Origin: Calvatia gigantea
Taxonomy: Eukaryota; Basidiomycota; Agaricomycetes; Agaricales; Lycoperdaceae
DNA: 64,000 nucleotides
Assembly: GCA_025093985.1 (NCBI GenBank)
Contig: JACAAK010000001.1
Span: forward strand, 806,001 to 870,000
Direction of reading: 5' to 3'
A program made the translations under genes and the position numbers. Under the pieces are notes generated by a model. The model was not told the origin of the DNA. It worked only from the letters and a program-made list of their open reading frames with translations, and did no database searches. Positions 47,113-58,200 of this stretch are shown here, piece by piece; within the stretch, counting starts at the first letter, position 1, and the number at the start of each line of letters is the position of its first letter.

Positions 47113-49707
47113 ATGCAGACCCTCCTGCATCCCTTGACAACACTCTGTCTCACTGCTACGCTCGGTGGCCTTGCGAGTGCCCAGAACATTCTCCCTCCTC
47201 CTGGCCAACCGACAAGAAGAGGAAACATTAATGGTTTCGAGATCGTTGGGGAGAGTCTTGTCAGCGCCCAACAAGTTCGTCTGTTTAAATTCTCGTCTGG
47301 AAAAGGTGCTTATCGTGTTTTCGACAGATGTTCCTTGGTACTCCAGACAAAGTGTTCATTGTGGATAAAGTGGAGAGAAACCCTGCGCAGATAAACGGCC
47401 ACCCTGCATGGGCTTCTGGTGTGCTAAACATCCCATTTATAATGTGTGTGAACTGAGCTCACCGTTCCCATGTGTCTTCTTATTAAACAGAATGGGCGCT
47501 TGGGACCGATAAACAACGGCCTATGGACGCGGTCACCAATAGTTTTTGTGCTGTGGGTGTCTTTTGCTCTGCTCCAGATGAAGGAGCATCCGAGTGGCTA
47601 ATGTCGTTCAAAATTTAGGGCGGCAATGTCCTCGGCAATGGGACGTGGATAAATGTCGGTGGGAACCAAGGTGTCACTTATGGTGGTCTTCCAGCCAATT
47701 CGCAGGATGGAGGGGGTCCGTATGATGATCCCGATGGCCGAAACTCGTGAGCATTCCTATTCGTTGCATTCTATCTTCTGAAAGAAGTCCTGATGACCAT
47801 TTTGTTTAGCATTCGGTACGCGATATTTTCAACTTGAAGCGTGTTGTACGTGTGTTGATGGGTTAATTTTAATCTCCCACCAGTTTATTGAACCCCTGTG
47901 ATGATGGGAAATGTGATTGGGTGCTTTCCCCGCAACAATCTGACCAGAGGTGGTATCCATCGCTGTCAGTGTCACTCCTATGATGCCTTAGGGGTATGAA
48001 CTGATGTGGGTTCTTGACAGCGAAACCCTGGAGGATGGGACAATGATAATCGTAAGCAGACACTCTTAACTCCGTAATTCGGTCATTAAATTTCATGAAT
48101 CTAGCTTGGAGGATGTAGATTTGGCGGCTTTGTCAATGATCCTGGTCAGGATAACCCGACCTACGAGTTTTTCCCTTCAAAGGGGGGGCCTATCACTTCG
48201 GACATCCTCGCAAGCACACTTCCTGCGAATCTTTACCCTCTTACATGGTTGCTTCCTTCTGGCCTCTTGCTCTTGCAGTCAAATTGGGCGACAGCGCTTT
48301 TGAACCATACAAGCAGGGAGGAAACGCCTTTGGACAACATACCGGATGCCGTGCGTGTGTACCCTGCCAGTGCGGGAACTGTCATGCTTCCCCTTACCCC
48401 TGCCAACAATTACACTGCAAAAATTTTGTTCTGTGGCGGTTCGAATGTACAGCCTAAGAGGTGAAGCGAACTTACCCTCTCATTTGCATTGCTGGCCATA
48501 TGAATTATGAGTTATACGCAGGTGGTTATCCCCGAGCTTCATCGTGCCGACATACGCCGCTTCGACTTCATGCGTCACCTTGATGCCTGATCTCTCCCCC
48601 TCGTACACCCAGGATGATCCACTTCCTGAGGCACGATCAATGCTCAACTTCATCTTCCTTCCGGATGGCAGAGTGTTTGGTGCTAATGGTGCCAGAATGG
48701 GTATGTTGCGGTGTGATGCTGTGAAGTGGCCTTGACTCAGTTTTCGTCGTTCTCCCTTTCTAGGAACGGCCGGGTATGGTAACGACACTTGGGCTATTGG
48801 ACAAGTCGTATGCGGATGATCCAGTCTTAACACCTGCGATCTACGATCCTAATGCACCTTCCGGTCAACGTTGGTCCACCGATGCCTTACAAGCCAGTGT
48901 TGTTCCACGCATGTACCATTCTTCTGCAACGCTGCTTCCGGATGGTACGGGAATATTACGCTATACGAGTTTGGGTCTTTGGTTCTAATTACCGTCTGTT
49001 TTCAGGCTCTGTCTTCATCAGCGGATCAAACCCGAATGCGGACTACACTGTTGGCCCGAAGGTGAAATACCCGACGGAGTACAGAACCGAGATATTTTAT
49101 CCCTCATATTACAATGAGAGGAGGCCACAACCGAAAGGATTCCTCTCGCAGCTTTCTTATGGCGGATCTACTTTTGAAATCCAGCTCGATTCTGATGACC
49201 TCTACGGTGACATTGAGAATGTCAAGGATGCCCGTGTCGTTATTATTCGCCCTGGATTCTCGACCCACGCGATGGTGTGTCTGCTCGTTTCTTACTACAT
49301 TTCCGAAGACTAACTTGATCACGTTTGACAACAAGAACATGGGCCAGCGTTATGTGCAGCTCGAGAACACATATACTGGCTACGACAACAACACGGCGAC
49401 ACTCCACGTCCGCCAAGTCCCACCAAATCCAGCTATCCTTGCACCCGGGCCTGCATTTATTTTCGTCGTGGTCAAGGGTATACCTTCGGTTGGTGTGCCG
49501 GTGATGATTGGATCTGGCAAGTTGGGCAAGCAGGCAACTTCGCCCCCAGGTGACCTACCCGATTCGTTGATCGTCCAGGTTCCTGGTGGTAAGGCAGAAC
49601 AGAAACCTAATGCTAATACGGCACTCGGACTTCGTGTTTCTGGTTCATCGGCGTGGACTGTGTGTGCCTCAGCAGTCATACTGGCTTGTGTTATTGTGGG
49701 ATGGTAA
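47113..49707 (+). CDS. Copper-radical oxidase (glyoxal oxidase type, AA5), GPI-anchored (one apparent frameshift)
   Basis: Extracellular oxidase that makes hydrogen peroxide from simple aldehydes. Signal peptide MQTLLHPLTTLCLTATLGG. Joined exons hold the AA5_1 active site: the cross-linking Cys in NSFCAVGG, the partner Tyr in NPTYEFFPSKGG, the axial Tyr and His in VPRMYHSSATLLPDG, and the second His in FSTHAMNMGQRY. Kelch-like repeats surround them and a DUF1929-like C-terminal domain follows. A Ser-rich stretch and a hydrophobic end (WTVCASAVILACVIVGW) suggest a GPI anchor. One extra base at about 48805 breaks the frame between NDTWAIGQ and SYADDPVLTPAIYDP. All other joins (about 12 introns) are in frame. 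Confidence 0.88.
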
Positions 49708-50442
49708 CACCCCTCTCCGTTGACTTCATCTTTCTTTTTTTGTTTTTTGACTTTTCTCCGGACTTCCCCTCCACAAAACCAACTTTGACATTGTGACATT
49801 GCATCCTGGACTTTGTACTTCTTCATTACATTCTTATTTTTTCAGACACTTATTCTAAACCTTCCTGGGCTCCTAGAGTCATTGTACGACATTTACCCCC
49901 CCCCTTTCTTCCTTTGCATCATGAAGTACTCTCCTATTGGAACCGGTTTTGCTATCATAGTCACGAAGGATGGATCTTCCTCCAAGCGGACTGGACTCAT
50001 TCCTGATGAAAATCCGCTCTTTTTTTATACCCTAGCCATGTATGTTACGTGCTCTGGTATCGTACATAATCGCCACTTACGAGTTTGTGATAATGGTCGT
50101 AGAAATATATGTTTAGAGCTGATCGAGGACTGATATTTTAGATAAGAAACTGATCCGAGTGCAAATGCCAAGCGAAACGCGTGTTCTCTGCTTCTAACCT
50201 CCACTGCCTGCCAGCCATGCAGAAGAACCGTCGTCCTCCTTTTAACAAGACCATCGCCATGCCCGGCAATGACCAGGAAACTCCCACCATCGTGAACCCA
50301 ATACCACCACCACGACCTAAAGCCATGCATGTCAAGCGGATAACACTCACCTCAAAAAAGAACTGGTGGATGGGTCCGTCTCCTTTGTATTTTCCTTACG
50401 TGGTCCTTACTGAACGCGTATCGGCTCACCGATACAGTTGAG
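49708..50442. other. Intergenic region with an upstream open frame
   Basis: No gene supported. A frame at 50181-50441 (plus) ends in a TGA two bases before the kinase ATG (TGAGATG) and is out of frame with it, so it would be an upstream ORF if transcribed. Confidence 0.4.
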
Positions 50443-51522
50443 ATGAACGAAGAAGAGCAAAATGCAAATAACTCGACGGTCAACTCATTCTCTTCCTCCG
50501 AGGAGACGGCAGTAGAACCTGTATACGACTACAAACACGGCATTGACCAAGTCTACCATACAGCTAGTGTACAACAACAATCACCCCCTCCATCCCCAAT
50601 ATACAATCCCCCGCACCACCCCACATCAATATTCTCCTTCCCCACCCCCACAGCCTACTCTGCCCCGCCCAACTCTACTGCCAGCCTCACTCCAGTCGCT
50701 CATGGATCAGCTTCGGAACTATTCAAATGCATAGTCAAGAAACCAGATGTCATCCAACTTGAGATTAATGGTGAGATGCAGTCAAATGCGTCGGATGTCA
50801 CTGTGCAATTTCTTGCGGAGTTAAGGGTATATACGACCCTCGACCGCCATCGGAATATCTGCGCTTTTCTTGGCTCACTGGAAAATGTCGGGATGGTTCT
50901 GGAGTTCATTGAAGGGAGGACGTTGTATGATGTGATCATCGCGAGGCCGCCATTGAGCAGGGAGAAGAAGATCGATTATCACAACCAGCTTCTGGATGGG
51001 CTAACGCATTTACACTCTTACCGACTCAGCCACGGTGATCTCTCATTGTTGAATGTTCAAGTCACAAACACGACGGACACAATCAAGCTCCTTGATTTTG
51101 GACGCTCTGTGTCTGCGGACTCGGTGTTCAAGCCACCTCATGATGAACCTGTCGATCCATTCGCGTACTTGCCAAAAGGGCAGCCATCTAACTCGGGTAA
51201 TGCCACTATCCCAAAGGCGCCCTCCCCGCGAGTAGAACAGATTCACCCTGGGACGCGCCCATTCTCCGCCCCAGAAATCCTTAGAGGCGAGTGTCAGGAC
51301 CCTTTGTTGGCCGACGCGTATAGTTTCGGAATGATCCTCGTATGTCTCGATCGATGTGAAAGTATCGACGTTAAACCTTGGGACCAGAGAAAGGACAAGT
51401 TGCCAAGTGATTTGTTTGATGGGTGCGATGTATTTGATGACCGCGCAAGGGAATATTTGAGGAAATGGAATGAGGGAAGGAGGAGGCTTGTCAAGAGTGA
51501 TATGTTTGAAGAAAGGACCTGA
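50443..51522 (+). CDS. Protein kinase-like protein
   Basis: Single exon, 359 residues. The first 85 residues are Pro/Ser/Gln-rich. The kinase fold shows the alpha-C helix (VQFLAELRVYTTLDRHRNI), hinge (GMVLEFIEGRTLYDVI), catalytic loop SHGDLSLLNVQ (HGD in place of HRD, Asn present), DFGRS, an APEILRGE-type segment and the F-helix (DAYSFGMILVCL). A Gly-rich loop and the usual VAIK lysine are not evident: the corresponding strand reads VIQLEI. It may therefore be a weak or pseudo-kinase, or the N-lobe is atypical. Such stand-alone kinases are expanded in Agaricomycetes. Substrate unknown. Confidence 0.7.
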   Translation: MNEEEQNANNSTVNSFSSSEETAVEPVYDYKHGIDQVYHTASVQQQSPPPSPIYNPPHHPTSIFSFPTPTAYSAPPNSTASLTPVAHGSASELFKCIVKKPDVIQLEINGEMQSNASDVTVQFLAELRVYTTLDRHRNICAFLGSLENVGMVLEFIEGRTLYDVIIARPPLSREKKIDYHNQLLDGLTHLHSYRLSHGDLSLLNVQVTNTTDTIKLLDFGRSVSADSVFKPPHDEPVDPFAYLPKGQPSNSGNATIPKAPSPRVEQIHPGTRPFSAPEILRGECQDPLLADAYSFGMILVCLDRCESIDVKPWDQRKDKLPSDLFDGCDVFDDRAREYLRKWNEGRRRLVKSDMFEERT

Positions 51523-52129
51523 CCCATTACTTTTGGCCTTGCTTGACTGGAAGACATAAACGAGTGGGTGGATGAAGGTCAAGGGAAGAGGGACGTCACT
51601 AGAAGTTCTCTATCCTACAGTGAACACCTAATCTGCGCAACCCGGTCAGAGGATCCAGTACGGGGGATCAGGGCGCAATCCCGTCATCGTCAAATTGTGG
51701 GTCGGGTCTAACGCCGGGTGATTATCTATTATGTGGGCGCTACAACTGTTGAAGACATTGACGGCACACCCATGGTTATCAAACACCCATAATGATGGCG
51801 CTCTATTAACTACAATTCGGATAGTCGAGGATACCCCTTCACATTGGTCTTTGTCCCGACCTCTTATTCACACGAAATACGTTGTCCATCTACTCAGGGA
51901 CGGATTGGTATTCGGAATGTGGAGGAGTTGGGAGAAAGAAATATTTATGCCCTATGCGCCAGAATGCTCTTACCAACTTTGGTGGGCTCACAATAATTCT
52001 AGTCTTGGACCATGGCTCTTCGATTTTTTGTAATGTGGTTTCCTGCTACATTGTAGGATATTACTACCCCTTAATCCTTACCCTTTGTTCATGTTTTTGT
52101 TGTGAGACACCAGCCAGCTGAAATGGGTT
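51523..52129. other. Convergent intergenic region
   Basis: Between the 3' ends of the two kinase genes. Short frames only. Confidence 0.4.
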
Positions 52130-54810
52130 TCAATGGCTGGTTTCATATCTTCCGTATAGTTGTGGACAAAGGCCCATTCTGTTTATTTTGTAGGTTTGGT
52201 ACAAATACAGGAGAATCTCCAACAATGTCCAAAAATGATGCGTTACCACCTTACCGTCACACAATCCTCCGAATCTAGACACCAGAGCGGGGGGTGAGCT
52301 CCTATCAAGAGAAGTGGCTGGATCAATGCTCACGCGGCGAAGAATCTCAAGAGCACGCTCGTGGTCGACCTGGGCGTCTGACATCGCTTTCATCTCTTTC
52401 CCGAGAGCTGCGGCGTTCTCAACGTGGATCGGTATCGGCGGCCGGTCGTCCGGAAACTGTAGCCCTTCAAAGAACTCCTGGACGTCTTCACATGAAGGCC
52501 TGCTCTCAGGCCGATAGCTCCAGCACTTGGTCATTAATTCCCATACCCGATCATCGATGTTATCGAATGGGTTTTCAACTGGTGGTCTCGTCGGAGTTTC
52601 TTGACCCTGCTGGAGAATCGCTATCACTTTGAAGTCCTTATACTGGTAGAATGGGGCTTTGCGCGTATAGATCTGGGTGTGCGTTATCAGGTATCCTTGT
52701 GCATTGATCAGGGGCGCATTGTACCTCGTAGAGGAGGCAGGCTAGTGACCAGATATCACTCTGTCGTTCCGGTGCAGGGACTTCCTCTGTAATGACCTCG
52801 GGGGCTGCCCAGCGAGTCGTACCGCTGGAGAAAATGGTGTTACTGGGCATTAATCCGGTAGTTGTTACGATAGTCGATATTCCGAAATCCGCGAGTAACG
52901 CCCTTCCGTAGTCCGATACCAGCACATTTTGCTAAGGTTACTGTCAACCTCTGCTTGATCAGTGTAACTGTATGACATACCGCCTTGAGGTCACCGTGGA
53001 CAATATTTGACTGATGCAGATACGAGAGGCCGGTGATGATGTCAGAAACCTTGTGGCATTGCATGAGTCTCGGGAGACATGTGAAAGGGGTTGAAACGTA
53101 CCAAAGGGTTCCGGGGACTCTTGGGAAAGTTATTCAAGTAACGGGACAAATCTCCATTATTCATCCACGGGGAAGCAATACAAATTCTCTCATTACTGAC
53201 AAGATAGACTCCATAGAATGGTAAGATATTCTGATGACGGAGGTGAGCCCATAAGATAAGCTCTTTGACGTGTGCCTGTTCAAAAATTACAGATGTTTAA
53301 GTGAAAAAGGGTGGTTAGACCTACCTTCAATAGTTGAGATTTCTCTGTTCTATGAAACAAACGAACAATTTTGAGGCATATGGCCTTGCCTCGGTAGGTT
53401 CCCTTGTAGATGTCAGCGAAGCCTCCTCCACCCTCGGATTTATTGATATCAAATTCGACTCCCTTCAACTCGTAACACCGCGGGAACACCTGGGCTGTCC
53501 TCGCGAGTTTAGATAGCAAGGCCAAAATGTATTTTCCTTCTTGAGTCGCCAGGGCACCTTCCTCACGAAGGACCTTCAGCAACGTTCATGAGTTGCTCCA
53601 AATGATACGAAACATCTTTAAGTACGCACCACGTTCATGAAATCTACCGTATATTGCGCTTCTTCGCCACATAACTCAGCAACCAGGGCGCTTTGGCGGG
53701 TGTCTTTGATGATTTCTGATATAAGAGCTCGAGCCGAAGTATAAGGTTCTGAAAAGCTTGGCAGGCGATGGTAACGATTAAAAACGGATGGTGCTTCATT
53801 CGGGAGCGTTTGGGCACGCTGCCGATGGTCGCCTAAAAGTTCGGGGAAGTGCATAGGGGTCGATAGTTTTTCACTGTAACTGCCCGTTGAAGTGGATTTC
53901 ATCATAGCAGGTGGGGAAGGAAATTGCTTGTATCGAGGGGGGCCGAAGGAGATTTTCTCTCCAGATATTGTCACAGGAATTATTAATTCTACGGGGGAAT
54001 CATAGGCTTTTTCATCAGACATTAGAGATCTCGGTCCGGGCGCGATTCACCTGGATTTTCCAATACGTCAGCAACAGCGGACCACGCACTCTCGAACGAA
54101 TCCTCAAATCGTCGAGTGCGTGACGCAATAAAGTCTTTCGTAAGTTCATCCCAATACCGCCGGCACTCTGTTTCTCTTTGTACACCAATTGCCAGAGAGC
54201 GCAACAACCCCCATTTTGTCGTCACCAGGACCATCTGCTTTGGGGATCCTTGGAAAGCGTTTTCACACAATGCCTTGAGCCAGAAGCCGTTTGCGGATAT
54301 CTTGACATCCGTGATGCGATGCAAGTACAGAATCCCAGATATCCTTTGGTTCTTCAGGGGACTAGAAATAGTCAATACCGAAGGAATTTCCAACGAGGTA
54401 AGATCCGACTCACAGCCTTCTTAACCATTGCTTCAGCTTCTTCTCATAAGCCTCGACTGATTCGCAATCGAAGGTCGGCACCTCAACAAAAAAGATTCTC
54501 CGCTCCTTGTTTCCTGGGTCAATACATTCAACAGGTAGAATTTCATGCGGGCTCGTGGGTGTTAAAGTATGTCCAACCGGGAGGATGTCACTGCCTGCGG
54601 CTGTATTGATAAACTACAGTGGTGTGTCAGGGAAGTTAAGAGGGAGGTTCTGCGAAGTGCTCACAGTACTTTTCCCAACTCCTCTTTGTCCAGCGACGCT
54701 AGGAAGTTGTTGAGATTGAGGTGCAAACAATTATAAAGCAGATGTAAGTACGCAATGGTAATGTCGCCTTGATTATACGGCCCGGCCCGGCCGGAGATGG
54801 CGCCACCCAT
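52130..54810 (-). CDS. Predicted AIG1-like GTPase fused to a Ser/Thr kinase
   Basis: Starts MGGAISGRAG, a good N-myristoylation signal (Gly2, Ser6). Exon 1 (to about 54752) joins to VAGQRGVGKST (Walker A/G1), then FFVEVPTFDCES (G3-like), GILYLHRITDVKIS and MVLVTTKW (G4-like), the pattern of Agaricomycete AIG1/septin-like P-loop GTPases. A 44-base intron at about 54024-54067 would remove the GTPase stop and continue in frame into AYDSPVELIIPVT. A helical linker then leads to the kinase: SEGGGGFADIYKG, ICLKIVRLF with the Lys, HQNILPFYGV, VHGDLKAQNVL, LLADFG, WAAPEVI and SDIWSLACLLYE. The alternative is two genes whose stop and start overlap as TAATG. One join near 53070-53100 is one base out of phase in my reading. 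Confidence 0.65.
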
Positions 54811-55201
54811 GGAACGACAGCAGAAGGCAAGTTGTTGCGAGCACTATAAGCAAAGGTATTGAGTACTCGACAAAGAGTGAGCAGTAAGCTGAGGGGAGGG
54901 AAGCAAGCCACCGGGCGCTCGTCAGAAGATTTCTCGTATATTTGGCTGCATCATCACAGAGCGAATGACCTAGCAATCGTGTGACAATCCCACCAATCGT
55001 AAGGATTTTAGGCCCGAAACTACACATCCTAGTATATCCACATTACTAATTTCTGTCAGACATCCGGTCCCAAGATATATTCGACGTATTAATAACAGTA
55101 TTCATGAGCAGATAAGCGCTGTCCTCGGGACACTGAATCCCGAGTGTAAGGGGAAGCTCGGACCGCCTCGAACTGATAACAGGAACAGGAACTAGAATAA
55201 G
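54811..55201. other. Intergenic region
   Basis: Spacer upstream of the GTPase-kinase start and downstream of the ABC transporter stop. The minus-strand frame 54773-55027 encodes hydrophobic residues but lacks domain or splice support. Confidence 0.4.
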
Positions 55202-58200
55202 CTAGGTTTGAAGGCTTTGTGCTTTGCTCTTCGCGATGGCCTTCAACTTAGCGAAAGATCCGCTCTCGAGACAAAATTCTCTAAAGACCCCGCCCTCCTT
55301 CCGTATGAGGTTGTACGGTGTGTCGAACTCAACAACCTGAGACCTCGAGTCAGCATTTATGGACGGTAGATCGTGGTTAGGAGGATATACGGACGCGACC
55401 ATCATTTAGAACAATCAACCTATCATAATCAATAATCGTATGCAAGCGATGAGCCACTATATAAATTGTGAATACGGGTCTTTGGAAGATAAGCTGCAAC
55501 TCACCGGTGAGCAACAGGCTACCTGCAAACTCTTCTCGGATCGTCTGCCGGATCTTTGCGGCAGTGCTGGGGTCAATGCTAGGTGTTCCTTCATCCAATA
55601 TAACGATTGCGCTCCTTCTCAGCAACGCGCGGGCGATAGAAATCAATTGTTTTTGTCCTTGGGAAAAATTAGTACCCCCAGCAGCGACCCTGGTGTCGAG
55701 GGTGATGTTCGTGTTTCCGCTGTCGATCTCTACGGAGGTACCCTGGGGAATAGTCCTAGCACTTGTACCATCAACCCGAGATATATACTGTGTAGGTTCA
55801 GAGACAATGGGCTCCTCCGAAGCGCTCCCTATCAACTGAACACGCTCGATGACATCGAGGCACTCATCGTCTGTGTGTTCACCTGAGGCGAGTTAAAAAG
55901 TGCCTTCCTTCAAGTGGCAAACGTTTAGAACACTTACCGAAAGGGTCAAGGTTTGTTCGAAGAGTGCCAGAAAAGAGCGGGGCGTCCTGATGGGCCGGTT
56001 ATATTTCAGGCCAATTGTTATCTATGCAAACAACTCACTTGTGGTATGAAGGTCTATTACCACAAATTCAAGAGTAAGCCTTCGACTGGGAAAGGGCAAG
56101 AAACTTGCTCACAATTCTTGAGCGTAGGTCGTGGACACCAACATCCGAGATATTCTTCCCATCTATGATTATCTTGCCGCGTTCAGGATCCACCTACATT
56201 AGTGTTAGCAGAACTTTTCCGCCTGTTGCTGGAAGACGCACAAAGCGCAAAATGCTCATTGCAAGGGTTGACTTCCCACTTCCAGTGCGGCCAAGTAAGC
56301 CAATACGCTCTCCAGCTTTTAGATGAAGTGAGACGTTGGACAGAGCATGACGTAAATCAGGGTCATATTTCACTGTCAGGTTTTCAATAATGATGTCCGG
56401 GCTTGATGGCCAGGCAGCTGGTACACGATTTTGGCTAGAAATTGTTTTCGGCTCTTGCGGAAGATCAAGACTGTTCCTTAGTCAAACAAGGGATAGAGCG
56501 GAGGAGACGATAAACGTACAATTCCACAACACGCTCGACGGAACTTGATGCCATTGAGCCTCATTTCCTTTACTTACACGAAAAGCGAGAACTTACCAGA
56601 TGTCCAGCTCCAGATCTCAATGGACTTAGTCAGATGCAAATACTTTGAGGTATAGTAAAAAGGGATTCACCAGTCCAGTATCGACATGCCCAGTAGACTT
56701 ATACCATCATTAGCACCCACGTGGAACCAGGACACGGCCGGAAACTCACTTGACGTCGTGAACGCCATCGAGCTCGTGATGGATACGGCAGCCCAAGCAG
56801 CACCTTCCCTAGGGGTGGGGATGGCGAACAATGTTGTAATGAGGACTGCTAGAGCACCAAGATAGTCGACGTTCAACAGTAGCCAACTGTTCGCCATCCA
56901 AAACGAGTACCACATCTGGATACCATATCAAGACTTTGAATGCTATAAACCTCGAGCGAATGCACACACCTTCGTTGTTGTGTCGATTTTCTTGTGCATG
57001 TGCCCTAAAATGCTGTGCTCCACTGAGAAGGCCCTGATAGTGACGATACCCCCCAAAACTTCCTCGAAGTCAGAGAAAATTGGAGCCTTCAATTTGGCTT
57101 CCATGCGACGAAGATCGCGGCCTGTGTTTAAGTAGCGAATGGCAAGTCTACGGTATGCAAGCCCGATAAAAAACCCCGGAATCAAAAAGCCGGGGAAGAT
57201 CGCACTGAGGCGGAATATCAGAAGATTGGATCTCGCGAAGAGAGGGATCTACCTACACGACTGTGAGAATGGCAGCAAGGAAACCAAATAGAGAAGAGTT
57301 GACTGCTCGCAATGAGCTGGCCAAAGAGCCGTCGATGATTTCTGTATCCTGCTCGGGTTCAGTGCCTCTTATGTGGGCCTCAAAGTAAAGACAAGTACCC
57401 TTCCAAAACGGTTCAGGATTTGACCTGGAGGAACTGTATCATGGAACCGGAATGTAGCACCGACAACGGTGACGAGCAATTTCCTTGAATCTTCCTTTCA
57501 GCAGGAAACAACCGCCATACTAGAGGAACACTGACCAAAAGAAGACGCGGGAGGCTTCCAAAGACCCACCGTTCTGTGCGGTCACAACCAAGATGTTGGT
57601 GAGCGCAGCAGCCAGGCCGATAGCAGCGTATATGCCAACATAAAAATAGGGATAGTCAACCGCATCTGGCCATGAGCCTTTGAAAGAACCATATGCTTCA
57701 CCCCAAGTCTGAAATATGCATCAGCAAACCGACCGTTTTGGAGACAGCAGATACGAGCAGTACTTTGGTCCACAATTTTTCACTAACACCTAGGAGCTCC
57801 AGGACGACAAGTGAGATACCGAGGATGACCCATGGCCAGTGAGAACTGCAAGACACAGTTTAGCCTAAACTTGAACACCAGGCGGACGATACAAAATCGG
57901 TCGCTCACGATACTGTCAAGTATTTCCAGTAAGCTGACCACTTGAAGCCCCTGGTTTCATGTCGGTTGGGAAGTCGACGCGGTGCCTTGGCAGCGGTGGT
58001 ACTAATGGGTACCTCGGCACTTGGCCCCTCCCTCATGGTATCCAAACGGCGCTTCCGTTTTCCAAGGGTTTTTGTGGACGATGTCTTGTCTAGGATTCCC
58101 CGCGCCATAAGGTCTTTGATAGTTCCTTGACTGCTGATCCTGCCGTTACGCATCTCGACGAAATAGGAGGCCGCTGGAAGGACGAGTTCAATATGGCAAG

